Assembly: GCA_022385755.1 (NCBI GenBank)
Contig: MU278349.1
Coordinates: forward strand, 1,054,001-1,118,000
Length of the DNA: 64,000 nt
From: Trametopsis cervina
Taxonomy: Eukaryota; Basidiomycota; Agaricomycetes; Polyporales; Irpicaceae
Reading direction: 5' to 3'
Numbering within the stretch: position 1 is the first letter of the stretch; each line of letters opens with the position of its first letter. Below, one piece after another: positions 10,809 to 23,146 of the stretch. The position numbers and the translations under genes are program-made. The notes beneath the pieces were generated by a model. The model was not told the origin of the DNA. It worked only from the letters and a program-made list of their open reading frames with translations, and ran no database searches.

Positions 10809-11981
10809 ATGGCGCAGCCGCCAACGGTCATGCCGCAGGACATGATGCCTCCCCAGGCGCACCATGACCAGGTCACGCCCCTCCCGAACATCAACACGTA
10901 CTATCCGGAGACCCCTGGCGACCTCACTGGCGGACTGCCCATCAACCTTGACTCGCTGCGCGACGGCCCTCCCGGGAGCAAGCCGTTTTATCCGTATTCT
11001 ACGCTCATCCGGTACGTGCGCGAGGTTGAACGCGTTCAGAAGTGAAATTTTAGGCCCTAATCGCGCGACAGGTATGCTATCAAAGGGGCACCGAATCAGA
11101 AGTTGTTGCTTGAGGATATATATTACGCGATTGAGTCGAGAGTACGTCGCGTTATCAGAGAGTTCTGGGCGATGTCGGCTCACACATTGGCCACAGTTCC
11201 CCTATTTCAGAACAGCGCCTCCGGGCTGGAAGGTGAGGGAACGGCCGCATTCACTCATTTCTGTCGACTAACAGGTACTAGAACTCTGTCCGACACAACC
11301 TTTCGCTCAATCCGTGCTTCGAGAAGGTCCCGCGGCCCCTCACAGACCGCGGCAAGGGGTCGTATTGGACAGTGAACGACAACGTAGATCCACGCACCGG
11401 AGTGCATCGTGTGCGCAAGAAGAAGCCAAAGTCGGGCAAGCGGTCGCAGTCGAACCCAGAGCAGGACCCGCAGGGCGACCAAATGGAGGACGTCGACTAT
11501 CCTGAACCTGGCCAATTCCAAGACCAGGCATTCGTACCTCCCCCAATCATAGCTGCAGATGCTGGTCCCAGCACCAGATCTGCAGTGGCCCCTCCCCCAG
11601 GATTCCCTCCTCCATACGGCACGTAAGTGACCATCTTCCTCCCCTACGCTTCCCATAGCCAATAGTCCTAACCACCCGCCACGCAGCTTCGACCCAGCCT
11701 TCGGCTACCCAGCAGCAATGCGCTATCCGCCTCTCTACCCCAACGAGACGCTCGAGTTCGACGAGAGCGGCCAGGTGGACTGGGCTGCGATGTGGCGCAA
11801 GGAGCTGCAGAGCCTCGTGGCGATCACGGAGGACCAGGATAAGAACTCGCCCGTCGAGCAGGATTGGTATCGCGGGATGCTCACGAGGTTGAGGACGGCG
11901 ATGCTCACGCCTGAACAGCCCATGCCGCCGCCACATATGCCTGGCGCGCCTGTCCCTGGTGGCGAAGTGGCGGAGCAGTGA
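10809..11981 (+). CDS. Forkhead (winged-helix) transcription factor
   Basis: Exons are 10809-11011, 11072-11141, 11197-11232, 11282-11622 and 11687-11981; joined they give 314 residues with every junction in frame. The forkhead domain spans roughly residues 55-135. It begins at [16 protein letters not shown], continues with [20 protein letters not shown], and contains the recognition-helix signature [12 protein letters not shown] and the wing segment [10 protein letters not shown]. All usual contact residues (Asn, Arg, His, Ser of NSVRHNLS) are intact. The rest is Pro-rich and probably disordered, with a basic patch [12 protein letters not shown] just after the domain that could be a nuclear localisation signal. 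One exon is only 36 nt. It is a DNA-binding regulator, and its targets cannot be read from the sequence. An upstream leader exon near 10.5-10.6 kb is possible, but I could not join it in frame. Confidence 0.93.
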
Positions 11982-12424
11982 GCGCTCGAGCGGATCATCA
12001 TGCTCTGTTCGAGTTCGCGCTTGTGTTGATGCTGCTTCGGTGGGGACTAGTTGTCGGATGTGTTGTCGGTCGGTCGGTCGCGTATGCAAGCCTATCTGTG
12101 TTTTTATTCTCTCGTCTATGCTGTCGGTCCTCAGTGCTCTCTCACCCATTTTTCTTTCGCTCCTGTCCGCTTAGTCTGATATATCCATAGTTTTCATTCT
12201 TACGTTGTCTGTTATATACCCCGTGTGTCGATAGATGGCACTCGCAGTCGTCTCCTCGACACGATTCAATGTTACTAATTGAAACTGATACCGTTCGTGT
12301 GTGGTTAGACGTGAGCAGTCGATGGGTTTTGAAGGCCGTGCGTATCACAGTAAACCCCAACAAAGAAGAGATACATAGACGTAGATGACGAGGACGATAT
12401 GAAGTAGGAAGATGTGATGTTGTA
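11982..12424. other. Convergent 3' intergenic region
   Basis: About 440 bases between the stops of the forkhead gene and the BRI3-like gene. It is T-rich just after the forkhead stop, consistent with a 3' UTR. No gene was seen. Confidence 0.6.
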
Positions 12425-12726
12425 TCAACATACTACACCGCAGCGAACGCATCGCTTCTTCTTGTCGGAGCTAAGGTATGGTTTAGGCAATACGGCTTAA
12501 GAAGAACCACATAGCATACTCACCAAAGACAGATGAGGCCGCACGGGAAGCAGACGATGGCGAGGATGATACCGAGGGTACCGTACTTGGTCTCGGGGTC
12601 GTGTTCACCGCGAGCGCAGCGCTCCATGACTATACATTATAGCGTGTAAGTGTTGGGGTGCCAGAGGATCAAGATGTGTAGGGACTTACGCTGTTCTTGG
12701 TATTGGACGCCGGCGGGCTTCTCCAT
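12425..12726 (-). CDS. Small BRI3-like cysteine-rich membrane protein
   Basis: Three short exons, 12726-12690, 12629-12524 and 12470-12425, join in frame to a 62-residue protein. It is too fragmented to appear as one open frame. The start is MEKPAGVQYQEQ. The middle holds ERCARGEHDPETKYG, then one hydrophobic helix GIILAIVCFPCGLICL, then a basic Cys pair KKKRCVRCG near the end. The layout (Cys, Gly-rich turn, helix with FP.G.IC, then RC..CG) matches the C-terminal part of brain protein I3 (BRI3) homologues, which sit in endolysosomal membranes in animals. The function in fungi is not established. Introns are GTAAGT/TAG and GTGAGT/TAG. A TATA-like box lies about 230 bp upstream. Confidence 0.8.
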
Positions 12727-12952
12727 TGTGAGTAATGAAAGGATGAGGGAGTGGAAGTCTAGAGAGAACGCGGGTGAGTAGGAATACAGGCAGAGAGACG
12801 TCCACTCGGATTGACGAAGTGATGTGTGGTGAGTATGCTTGTTACTCAAAATCTGGCCAGCCTCGAAGAGTGGTCTGGTATTAAAGAAGTGGGTAGGACA
12901 GAAAGCCGCGGGCAAGATGAGTGATGCTTGAAGGCGACGAAGAGGCTCCCCC

Positions 12953-12958
12953 TTTATA
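12953..12958 (-). promoter_or_regulatory. TATA-like box of the BRI3-like gene
   Basis: The minus strand reads GGTATAAAGGGGGAGC here, about 230 bases before the start codon at 12726. A 5' leader of that size, possibly with an intron, would be needed. Confidence 0.35.
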
Positions 12959-13395
12959 CCAGAATGCCCGCACAGCCGAATTCGGGTCAGTGAGCCCAAT
13001 CCAAAGCATCTCCGCAATGCAGTTCTAGGGATTGAGATGGCCGTCACGTAAGGCACCATCCACATCACCGCCCACCCCTGGCTGCGATCTGAGGTGCCAC
13101 TCTGTAAAGCTAAACCAATACGTTCAGCGTAGAAGGGAACACTGGGATAGAGTTTTCTTGTTGGCCGAGTAATGTTCCTGTATGTAGCCCAAAAGAAGAT
13201 GAAATATTTGCATCTTGTGATCGCCGAACAGACCGTAGCCAACAGACATAGCCTTCGCAGCTCATCGGAGCTTCGTGTCAAATGTACGACGGCTTCATGG
13301 GTGGCATAAAAATAGAGGACCTGCGATATTGTCATAGATCAGGTCTGCAGAGGCGGAGGGTCCATGCATACACAAGACCTACCAGACGTGTCGCA

Positions 13396-13427
13396 GACAG
13401 TGGACACATACACATCTGTCCACTGTC
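13396..13427. repeat. Perfect 11-bp inverted repeat
   Basis: Arms GACAGTGGACA (13396-13406) and TGTCCACTGTC (13417-13427) flank a 10-nt spacer. As DNA it is a dyad that a dimeric factor could bind; as RNA it would form a hairpin. It lies far from any identified coding region. Confidence 0.8.
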
Positions 13428-14388
13428 ACTGGGCAAGGTCCGTCAACCGACAGCGCTAGCAGCTGAACAGCATTTTATGGTTTGATATAATGGTCAGAGT
13501 TATGCCGCGTCCTGTGCAGAAAGAAGTTGAGCGTGTTCATCATCATTGTATGCACCGCGCATAAGCCGGACCACGAGCAAGCAACGCAGTATAACGCTGG
13601 ATCTTGGTCAATCGTGCATCGTCATCGGGTTCAATAGCGTTGCTAGCTTGAGCCGCAATGTCGACAGTATCCCCGGCGCTGATACTTGTACAATGCATGT
13701 TCGTATCTTGCCTCGCAATGGCAGTACCTTTGCCCTTGAAACGTTAACGCCATCAAAGAGGTGCTGTACCGTGGACAGGTACTAGGATACACAACGGTGT
13801 TCCAAAATAGCACCTGGTAGAAGCCATGAGGATTGCGCTGAACGTATGCCGGTGTGATGTAGTCCGGACGTCGCGGCCGTATTATAGTCGCGGTAGACAT
13901 GACATTATCGCGGCATGGTGGCGACACCAATGCATTGAATGTTACGCGTTTCGTGGTAACATACCGCGCCATGTGGTACACCCACGAAGCCATAGACAAA
14001 TGGGACAAGTTATCTATTACCTGGAGGAGAGGTCAATGAGGAGGCCAAAAATTAGAGGCAGAAGTCACTCACTCGCAGATTGTGCATACACTGCTGGACG
14101 CCGGTGCAGATCAGCGCGATATGACATCTCACTGAGGCAGTCAACATGTCATGGTTTCAGGACACCATTTTGGCATAGGGAGTGTGTGACACTACATGGC
14201 GAGTGGTGGTAAGTGATGCATCCCAGCGCCTACTTTCAACCAGAACTTTGTGTAGCGGCCCGGTTGATCCGTGAGTGTTACAATTTCGAGTATCCACTGT
14301 AGCCTGTGGCCACCGACCACTTGCACGGACGCAAAACCTGCTTCAGCCACGTTTTCATGCTCTCAACTGTCTGACGTTACTAAAAGAC

Positions 14389-15989
14389 ATGGCTGATTCT
14401 TCTCCATCATCTTCGTCGCGTACACGAACTCTCGACTCAACTTTAAAGCTAGGAGACACTAGCTCGGCGGCGGCATCATCTTCTCGAACTTCTCTATGCA
14501 CCATCTGCTTGTCTAAAAGTGCTGTCTACACTTGCCCCCGCTGTCAGGTTCGCACTTGTTCGCTGCCATGCTCAACTGCCCACAAAACGCAAGGCGAAGG
14601 CTGCTCGGGAATACGAAATAAAGCCGCATACATCCCCATGAACCAGTATGGATACATGGCGTTGATGGATGACTATACATTTCTCGAAGATGTCGGTAGG
14701 AAGATAGGCGACTGGGGAAAAGAGATAGTGGTGGGAGGATATCAGGCGGGCAGCAGTTCTGCGACTGGTGGAAAGGATTTCAGAGGACGTGGACGCGGGA
14801 GAGGGAGAGGTGGCAGCAGGGGACGCGGGCGAGGCGGGCAGACACTTCAAGCCAGTGGCACACGATCAAAGAGAGATGTACTGAAAATGGAGCTTGATTT
14901 CCTGGATATCGAAATGGAACAGCTACCGGTGGGAATGGAGAGACGAATATTGAACCAGTCGACATGGGATTTCAAGTGCGCACACACGTTCATATTATTG
15001 CAAAACATGGCTGACAACATATTAGTGATCGCACCGCCCTACTCACGATTGAGTTCGTATTTCAACCTCCCCGCTTTCTCTCACCGACATCGCCCCCTCC
15101 GCAACCCATTCGCATGCTGACCCATCGTAACCGACTTGACCGGTCTCTCATGACAAACCTTTCCGCCCGATTAGCCGAGCAGTCTGCCTCGAAGAAGAAA
15201 GAGAAACCTCTTCCTGAGTGGATTGTGGACCTTATACAACCACACTCGGAGGACCCGGATGCATTCGTGAAGCCCATATGCGCTATGCGCACAAAGCTTG
15301 ACCCGCTCGCGTCGCTTTCTTCCTCTCGTATGAATGGACACGCTGGCTTGAGACCCGGACATGTCACACGCAAGGCCTTTTACAGATTGGACTACACTGC
15401 GCCCTTGACCGCAACATTGAAGCATAAGGACTTCGTGGAATTCCCAACAATCGAGGTGTGGGAAGACGGATCTTTCGAAGGAATCATTGTAGATGATCAT
15501 GGGGCCCTGGTACGTCGTGAGAGTGACCTGGATGATGAAATAGATGGTGGGAGGGCACGGAAGAGGCGGAAGATGGGCAAGAAGGAGGGCAAGAAAGCCC
15601 TTGGAGGTCTTCTTGGGGGTTATGGGAGTGACAGCCAGGGCAGCGGGGAGGAGGCCACGGAGGAAAAGAGCGTTTTCAATATGCTCTCAGGATATGCCGG
15701 AAGCGATGACGAAGGAGATGAATCCCGTGACACTGATCTAGCGAGAAAGGCGTTCGAGAGTCAATTCGACTACGAGCTCGGAGATGAGGACGCAGAGGGT
15801 GAAACGGACGAGGAATACGAAGAAGATGAGGAAGAGGGCCCAGATGCAGCGAGCAAGGATCCGGAAGCCTTGGCTAAACTGCTCCAGGAACTCCGACAAG
15901 CAGGTGCACTGAGAGGTCCTCGAAGAGACGGCCCATTAGTCGATGACGAGGAGCAAGTTGATTGGGGGGACTCTGGCGACGAAAGATGA
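14389..15989 (+). CDS. BCD1: Box C/D snoRNA protein 1 (HIT zinc finger)
   Basis: Exons are 14389-14975 and 15026-15989 (GTGCGC...ATTAG intron); joined they give 516 residues. Near residue 40 is a HIT-type zinc finger: CTICLSKSAVYTCPRCQVRT followed by CSLPCSTAHKTQGEGC. After it come NQYGYMALMDDYTFLEDVGR, an RG-rich repeat block (GRGRGRGRGGSRGRGRGG), and the conserved core with LLTIEFVFQPP. The C-terminal half is long, acidic and disordered (DEEYEEDEEEGPD). Bcd1 homologues are needed for stability and assembly of box C/D snoRNPs in the nucleolus, with R2TP/Hsp90. The finger, the FLEDVGR segment and the hydrophobic core make the assignment firm. I chose the start at MADSSPSSSSRTRTL; the frame is open upstream but looks like leader. 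Confidence 0.9.
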
Positions 15990-16070
15990 GGGCTGACAAT
16001 GCATATTTGAAGTTTCTTCGCTTTCTCTGTTTGCGCGCGCGGGCGACCTGGAGGTGTTACCGCGTTCCGG

Positions 16071-16899
16071 TTACACGTCTTGTCGTCTGAGATCTAACAG
16101 ACCTTTCATGAGCAGTTGGACCTCAAGTACAGAATCTATTGAGCGTTTGAGAGGCGTCTCCGGAGTATTGCGTACGGGCGAAGCTGTCTTCACTTCAACT
16201 TCCCAGAGTGTGTCTGCATGCGCCGGCAGCGGTTTTTGCGTTTTAGGATCCATCTACGGGAGTTGTGAGTACATGGCAGGAGTATTGGCCAATAGACCAT
16301 ACCTGTTCTTGCTGGAACATCTGAATGACGAGAGAACCGCGTCGGAAAACGTAGCCTCTCTTGTATATTTGTGACCTTCGGCTAAACACACATGAGCACT
16401 GAGTATGCTCAACGTGAGCGAGAACTCACAAATAACCAAGGGCCGAAGCGAAACTGAGCGCATCTCCAGCCACCTGGCACGTAGCCCACGGGCGGACTGT
16501 CGCCTCCGGATGCACGCGGGCGGATTCCGGCTTGAGATACGAGTATAGAATCCTGTCAAGCATGATCATCCGTGAAATATCCCGTAGACGTTTTGAGGAG
16601 AACATACCATTTGGGTTCGGCTTCGAGTAGTTCCTTCTTTGCTCTTAAAATCACAGGATCGCTACCCGTATCACGTTGATGCTGGCTATCGTACGGTTCG
16701 AAGACGACCTCTCGTGTGTGCATCTTCTGTGCAGACTCGCTATTTAAAGTGATACGGTTCATTATAGCTGTTCGACGAGAGCAGTGCAAGCATGTCTTGA
16801 ATTTTGGTTGCAAGTTGTGGGGAAGCAAGGGCACGTACCAGGCAGATCCTTTGCAAAGAATTCGCCGAACAGAGCCACTTCATACGAGTGTGCACTCAT
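16071..16899 (-). CDS. MED18: Mediator complex subunit 18
   Basis: Five exons, 16899-16839, 16767-16608, 16552-16430, 16381-16303 and 16253-16071, join in frame to 201 residues. The protein begins MSAHSYEVALFGEFFAKDLP and continues with MNRITLNSESAQKMHTREVV. Next are RPWATCQVAGDALSFAS, then RRSQIYKRGYVFRRGSLVIQ, and it ends QLLMKGLLDLRRQDV. Opening with an LFGE segment, a central GY..KRGYVFRRG strand region and the C-terminal helix are the Med18 (Srb5) pattern; Med18 is a β-barrel subunit of the Mediator head module, pairing with Med20 in RNA polymerase II initiation. It shares a 218-bp divergent promoter with VPS52. Confidence 0.88.
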
Positions 16900-17117
16900 T
16901 CTGTGCTTACTGTTGCGCAACAAGATTGACTTACGGTTCGCGGAATCTGCAGGTTTAACTTGTGCGTCAGTGCGCCACGCGAGAACGGATCAAATCCTAC
17001 AGTGGTGGTCACTCCGAGAAACCAGGGCCCGAAAGCTAGAACCGTGACCACATCGGCGGGCTGAATAGGCTAACACAACGACCATTACTTTCGTAGGGTA
17101 TCTATATTTGCTGTGCG
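16900..17117. promoter_or_regulatory. Shared divergent promoter, MED18 / VPS52
   Basis: Only 218 bases separate the two start codons, so both promoters and 5' leaders must fit here. No clear TATA box was seen. Confidence 0.6.
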
Positions 17118-19532
17118 ATGTCGGAGCCATGTAAGCAATTATGTCTATCAAACTAACGACGCAAGTGTAACACCGTCATACAGCCCAACACGCAGTTACC
17201 GGGTCTCAGGACGTCAATATAGACCAACTGGAAGTCTCATGTAAAGCTTCACTCACCGTCTCTCGGTTGAATGCTACTTAATGCTTGTCTAGAAGACCGG
17301 TCACGCGCGAAGGAGTTCGTTGAACTTCACGACCAAGTACAAGTACGCCTCGCGTTATGCCACAGACCTCCTCTGCTGACGCAATGGCTAGACCAGCGTG
17401 AACTTACTGGACTCGCTGGAATCATTTCTTTCAACATTTCAGAAGGATCTATCTGCCGTCTCCGGGCAGATCTCGGACCTGCAGGATCGTAGCAAGGACA
17501 TAGAGAACCGGTTGAAGAGTCGCAGGGTACGTCATATATGTGGTAGTTTCAGAGCTTATGTTGATTGTGATTTCAGAAAATAGAGAAACCTCTATCAAAC
17601 TTGCTTGTCGACCTTACAATCCCTCCGCCCCTTGCCTCGCTCATCCTTGATACACCTGTGGGCGATCCGTGGATAGAAGCTATCATTGAATTTGAACGTA
17701 GATTGGAAGCTCTCAAGCTTCGAGGGAGAGTGAAGGCCGCTAGAGACCTCCATGAAGTTGCAGAAGGGATCCGGATAGTGGTATGTCGGTCGTGCGGTCA
17801 CTTGTCCAGTTGTCTCAATGGTATTGGAACAGGCTGCCACAAAACTACGTGTCCATTTCCTTGCACTATTGACTCCAATGCGGACCAGCATGACGACAAA
17901 TCTTAACATGATACAAACATCTGTCTTTATGAAGTTCCGCCCGCTGTTTGCTTTCTTGCAAAGACAGGCACCCAACGTTGCAAGCGAGGTCCAGAGAGCG
18001 TACGTCTCAACAGTGCGAACGTACTTTGAGACAGGATTCCGGCGTTACATACGGAGTCTAGTATGGATCAAGGTATGTGTTTATTCGGATTTACATGTTC
18101 TCAACTCAAGCCATTTATTACTACGTTCAAAGGGGCGGACGGTAGAGCGTCCGGACACCATAGTGGTTGGTGCCGGTGAAGGTGGTCCGGAGCCCGAAGT
18201 CGACGCAGAGCGACTTTCTTATGCGAGAATCGATGGTCCTGGGCCTGTTTTAGCATACATGGCAGAACAGAAAACACATGTCAGTATGTTCACTACTGTG
18301 CAAGCCTCACTTATCAATGCTACCCGACAGAAAGAGCCTATAGAAGCCCTCCTTCGATCCCTTCTTCTAGTGCTTCTTGACAATGGCACCGCAGAGTGGA
18401 CATTCGTCACTTCATTTTTTGCTCAGCCCCCGCCTGTTATGTTCCCCGCTCCTCAGCCTGTCTCGAAACAGAATTCTGATGGCAGTAGCTCGATGCTTCT
18501 CTCTCCGGACCAGCTCGCGTCCCCAACTCACCCTGATTTCGACGACCTGAGAAGTAATGGGTCAGAGATTGGGTGGAATCCTAGGGCACGTCTGTCAAGT
18601 ATTACCAGCGTGATTGGTGCTCCACCACCGCTGTCAGGATCTCCTGGGAGCAGCGCGACTGCAGATTCCAAGGAAAGCTTGACTATCCTGAGCACAGTGT
18701 GGAAGCAGATTATGGACCCAGTGTTGGAATATTGTCAGGTTGGTCCCATAGCCTGTCATTGCATATTAGCGTAGCTAATGGGCTATCAGACTTTTATTAC
18801 ATCCGCTATTGCCCCCCATCCAACGATACCTCTACTCACAGTAATTCGTCTAACGGAAGATGTGATGCTTGAAGTTCAAAAACGAGGTTGCACTCCATTG
18901 GAGAACTTCATCTTCACCGCTCGGTTGAAGATGTGGCCTACATGGCAAAAAGGCATGGCCGATCACGTCGAAGGCGTCAAGAAATTAGCTGAAGGTCAAT
19001 CATTGCTACCCAGATGAGTGTTATGTACTGATGGTTATCGGCAGGCACATCGTCAGGAGCTCTGGGGAGCATGTTCAGAAAAAGCGCAGTCACTGATGCT
19101 ACGGTCAAGAGCGTAAGTACTGGTACCCTGTACATTGAATGCGGCCGGTGATAAATTTGCCCCAGATATGCCATCGCTATGCCGTCATGTTCAACTCCTT
19201 TGTCACTCTCACCAGTCAACAAGAAGAGACCATGATATTTAACAAGTAAGTTTGTATTTCACTCTAAGAAGCATTCATTAAAAAGGATTGGTATCAGCCT
19301 CCTTCGTCTCCGTCAGGAGATTGTCAAGCTTATTATCAACCACACGGAGAAGATACCGGACCCGGTCAACAAAGCCACCACACAGTCAACGCTCTACGAT
19401 ACTGTTCTTCAAAGCCTGAGCAAAGGCGCAGCTCTGGCAAGTCACCCTAAAGCTCAAGGCGAGACCGCCTTTTGGAAAGAACGAGAAGAACAGACGAGAC
19501 GACGGATCCAGAGTTCGACGCGACAACGATAG
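17118..19532 (+). CDS. VPS52: GARP complex subunit Vps52
   Basis: Vps52 is the scaffold subunit of the GARP tethering complex that receives endosome-derived vesicles at the trans-Golgi. The gene has twelve exons: 17118-17130, 17184-17240, 17296-17342, 17392-17526, 17577-17780, 17833-18072, 18133-18279, 18331-18738, 18790-18994, 19045-19112, 19166-19245 and 19298-19532. The signature coiled-coil core is NLLDSLESFLSTFQKDLSAV, followed by SGQISDLQDRSKDIENRLKS. Later come RPLFAFLQRQAP, YFETGFRRYI and LLRSLLLVLLDNGTAEWTFV. The 51-nt intron 18280-18330 has no stop and is easily missed; splicing yields EQKTHKEPIEALLRS. The first exon is only 13 nt, so the N-terminus is the least certain part. A Ser/Pro-rich insert lies at about 18430-18670. 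Confidence 0.92.
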
Positions 19533-19745
19533 ATAGAGCCCTTTAATCCTCTGACATTGTGAGCTTATCAAGATGTATATGGAGAAATAATGACCACCCG
19601 CTGGCTGGAGTGACTAGTGCGAGAGATACACAGTTGCAAGAATAAAAGCAAGTTGAGTGAATATGAAGATCATCTAATGTCCCAGGTATGAGAGTGAGGA
19701 GTATAAATAATATTCCAACTGAGAAACCAGTACTCGGCGTGAAGT

Positions 19746-22700
19746 TCACACTTTGTACGGAGGTGCGACGGCCGAAGGAGAACTGATATCGCGCGACGTC
19801 AGCAAAAATAGAGAAAGAATTCTCGACGTAAGAAACGCACCGTTGCTCTGGTTTTTTCACCGTGAAGGAGGGCCTCAGCACACCATTGACGTTGGTCCTG
19901 CCGATACCCAGCCTGTTCAATACATCCTTTACTTCTCCTGGGCCTGTGAGTTTGTTTCTCGCCTGTGGCCTGGAGCGTACGGGTGCCAGCTTCAGACCAT
20001 CGCCATGAGTGGCAGACGTGTGGTCAAACGTCGATATCGATCCTGCTGTCTCACGAAGATTCGGGTTCGACATACTGCTGCGACCTTCCAAAGCTTCACG
20101 CAAGTCTGTCACGCCTACTCCACGTGTAGATCGCGCGAGACTCGCTCGGGACAAGTTGTCGATATGCATGAATGCGGGAGCAACTTTAACTAGCGGCGAA
20201 AGTGCGTCGCCGCGGTACGAGTCACCGCTCGCAGAGGGAGCTTCGACAGCTGAGAGAATGAATCGTGCATGAGAATTCCCCCACTAGTGTTCTAAAGTTG
20301 AAGTACCAACCCTCTCTGAAAGCAATCTCCGCCGACCATGGTGCGCTGAACTTGCGAAGTAATCCCTGGCGATCCAGACCGGTTGCGTCTTGAATTGTTT
20401 TATTGGAGACAATCGCGAGAAGCAGGGCTTCTGAGTCTAGCGCTGCAAAAATTTGTTCAGAAGGCACTGGCTCTCCATCATTCACTGGGATAGCAGTGTG
20501 TCGGCCACCGAAATCGCCAGGGTGTACATCGGGTAACGGAGGGAGTTTGGTGCACCCATTCTGAGGTGTACACTACAAAGCCGATTAAGAAGGAAATACG
20601 ATAGATTTGACGACTTACACTCACCTTCTCAGCCAGTTCAGTAAGCTCAGGGCTATCCCAAACTTTCCCAATCGTCGTCACACACGATATTAGCATTTCC
20701 CTAATTGCCATCACACGGTGCGTGTCTGCTTCGGAGCCGTCACCCTGAATTGCTGAATTAAGGGCCAGTAGCATTGGTAGGCCGCTTAGCAAACCGCGGA
20801 CTGGAATATTGGAAAATACCGCTTTCAATACAGCGAGCGCGTTCCCGTAGTCTGATAGTGTTGCAGACACTGGGGTCGAAGCCGTGAGCTTTGAAGGGAC
20901 GTGGCGAAGTAAGCGTTGCATGACCGACACCTTCCGCGTCCGTGGTATGGCTAACGATTTGCGACCTTGTGGTGCGGCTTCCGTGATGTCTTGGGCATTG
21001 CTCTCGTCGGTAACGGCACTGGAGGTAGCCGCGTCACCATTGACTGAGCGGTGAGGAGATGGAGTACCACTGGGGGTCGGTAAGCCCAAATCCGAAGAAG
21101 TTGCAAGGACATAGAGGTGCGCATGCAGCGCGTTCAAGAAGCGGCTGGTGGTATCGCCATGGATGACTGTGTAGTTGACGTTCGCCTGCTGAATCGATCC
21201 TTCGGCCAAAGGACGTATGCGCCTAACGCCGTCTGTATCGGTGACATCCCAAAGCTTCGGGATTTCTCTCTCCAGGTATGAGACGAGTGTAGCAGCATAA
21301 TCCGCTCGTACTGCATAGTCTCCATCACAGAGCAGGGATAGAGTATCCTGCCATACATCGGCAGATACGTTTGTTCTTCGTGGTGATTTGCTATGTCCCT
21401 TCTGTTCGCTGCCGGCGTGGTCCAGGCTACGTCTTCCAGCTGCAACCGGACTAGGTAGGGTAGGTGTTTGTCCGCTTTGACCATCCAGAGTGTCGTGATC
21501 CGCGGCGGCATCGTGGACCTCGGCTGAATGAATAAGTCCTAACAAGCCAGAAAGCAGACACCGGATAGCTTGCACCCTCATTAGGTCCTTGTCGCATCTG
21601 ATACCAACGACCAGTCCGGTGGTCTCGACGGCAAGTAGTCGGCTGATGAGCTCTCCAGCAAGATCCTGGATCTGGTCCGCATAGTACACATACGTGCCAA
21701 GAGAAGATATACTTCGGACGAGAGCTGGCAGGAGCGGATCTTCAGGATCTTTCGACACTCTCCGCAAGGCGACTGTTATGAGACTGGAGATGATATCGGA
21801 GGTGGAGATGTTGATTAACGGGGTGGGTGACGTAAAGACGGCCGTGATCATCTCAGCCAGAGTACTCGGTCGCATAGTCGTTTTTGACGCGTCTTGATCT
21901 TGTACAAGACATTCGACAAGCCTGGTTGGAATAGCATACCGATACTGATACTGTGTCCACTCGGCTGCATGCATGGCAAACCAGGTGCAGTGTTCTCGCT
22001 GATCCCACAGATTCTTGTCATTCAGGCAGTCAATGGCTGCCTGGATAGAGATTGCTGCTTGAGCGCCATTTGAGTGCCCAAAGAGATACGAAAGGGCACG
22101 TAGAGCAGAATTGGCGACATCGCGGGAGGACGGACCAGATTCACCAGCAACGTGCAGATGTATAGAGGTTGCGCGTCGTTCCATTGCCGGTCTACTGCGA
22201 AACTCACTGACATGGGGAGGACTCGGTTGTTCCTTCACCTTTGATGCCCTAATCGTTTCTGGGATTAATATTTGCTTAACGGGAAATGACAGGACATACT
22301 CGTGCTCCAAAACGGATATCTCGACGTCTGTCAGGGGTATCAGCAAGGCAGGAATGAACGTCGAGATCTGCATCTTTAATTGCGTCGTTGAGTTGTACAG
22401 TGCTTCTGAGGTTACTACACCAATCAGAGCAGCTAAACCAACGAGTCGTGTGCTGACAATTGGCGACAGATAAGCTTAACGTGAAGTATAAGACTCTTCT
22501 ATGATAAATTACTCACCGATACACGACCTCTTTATCCTTGCCTTCGGTTTGACCCATCAGAGAGAATACCTCAAGACAAGCCATGTAATCCTGTGCAACC
22601 TGCTGGTCAACCTCAATGAGGTGACCGTCGGTATATGTTGTCCAAGCCGTAAACTGTGTCTGTGTTACAAATTATTCTCCTGCTGATAACTGAAGCACGT

Positions 22701-23146
22701 ACGACACTTCCTGCCCTGGCGGATACTTCCAAATCCGACGACAGCGCTGAGAGTGTTGCATTGACGGAGGCTAACAGTGAACCGGTGAGGAGTGCGAGAT
22801 CACGACGACATTCGATTGCCAGAGCCTTTATGATCGAAAGGGTGATTAAAAGCGACCTTCACCTGAGGTTTAGATACTATTCATCAAGTAGTTATAGGCT
22901 CGAATGAACATACGCGCGCGAACGGATGTTACCACTCTTTGCCTTCCGACTGTCCACTTTAACCCTTCTCTCCAGTTCGCCCGCAAGCTTATTGATTTTG
23001 CCAGGTCGATTTGAGGCATAATAAGTCATACGAGACAGCTCTTGGGAGTTGGGACGATAATCCGGCCCAGAGGTCAGCAAAGCAGCATTTGGTGGATAGC
23101 AAGCCGAGATGAGTTGGACATGATTCGGGGTGAATGGGAGGTGCAT
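19746..23146 (-). CDS. EFR3: Plasma-membrane PI4-kinase scaffold Efr3
   Basis: Efr3 anchors the PI4-kinase Stt4 (with Ypp1) at the plasma membrane. The first exon (from 23146) encodes MHLPFTPNHVQLISACYPPN and TYYASNRPGKINKLAGELER, with the Cys and basic residues typical of the lipidated, membrane-binding Efr3 N-terminus. The next exon gives LLITLSIIKALAIECRRDLA. The large exon 22373 to about 20640 holds helical repeats with YLFGHSNGAQAAISIQAAID and RVQAIRCLLSGLLGLIHSAE. The 3' exons lie between about 20510 and 19746; the last intron (GTGCGT...ATATCAG) leads to the short end RSPSAVAPPYKV. Internal linkers are Ser/Pro-rich and disordered. Exact borders of the middle exons were not all verified. 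It is convergent with VPS52 (213 bp between stops). Confidence 0.87.

Larger units (their letters stand above)
12727..14388. other. Intergenic region between divergent BRI3-like and BCD1 genes
   Basis: About 1.66 kb. It contains the TATA-like box at 12953 and a perfect 11-bp inverted repeat at 13396-13427. Several short open frames occur on both strands (for example around 13.6-14.2 kb), but none shows a family signature or consistent splice structure. Confidence 0.45.
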
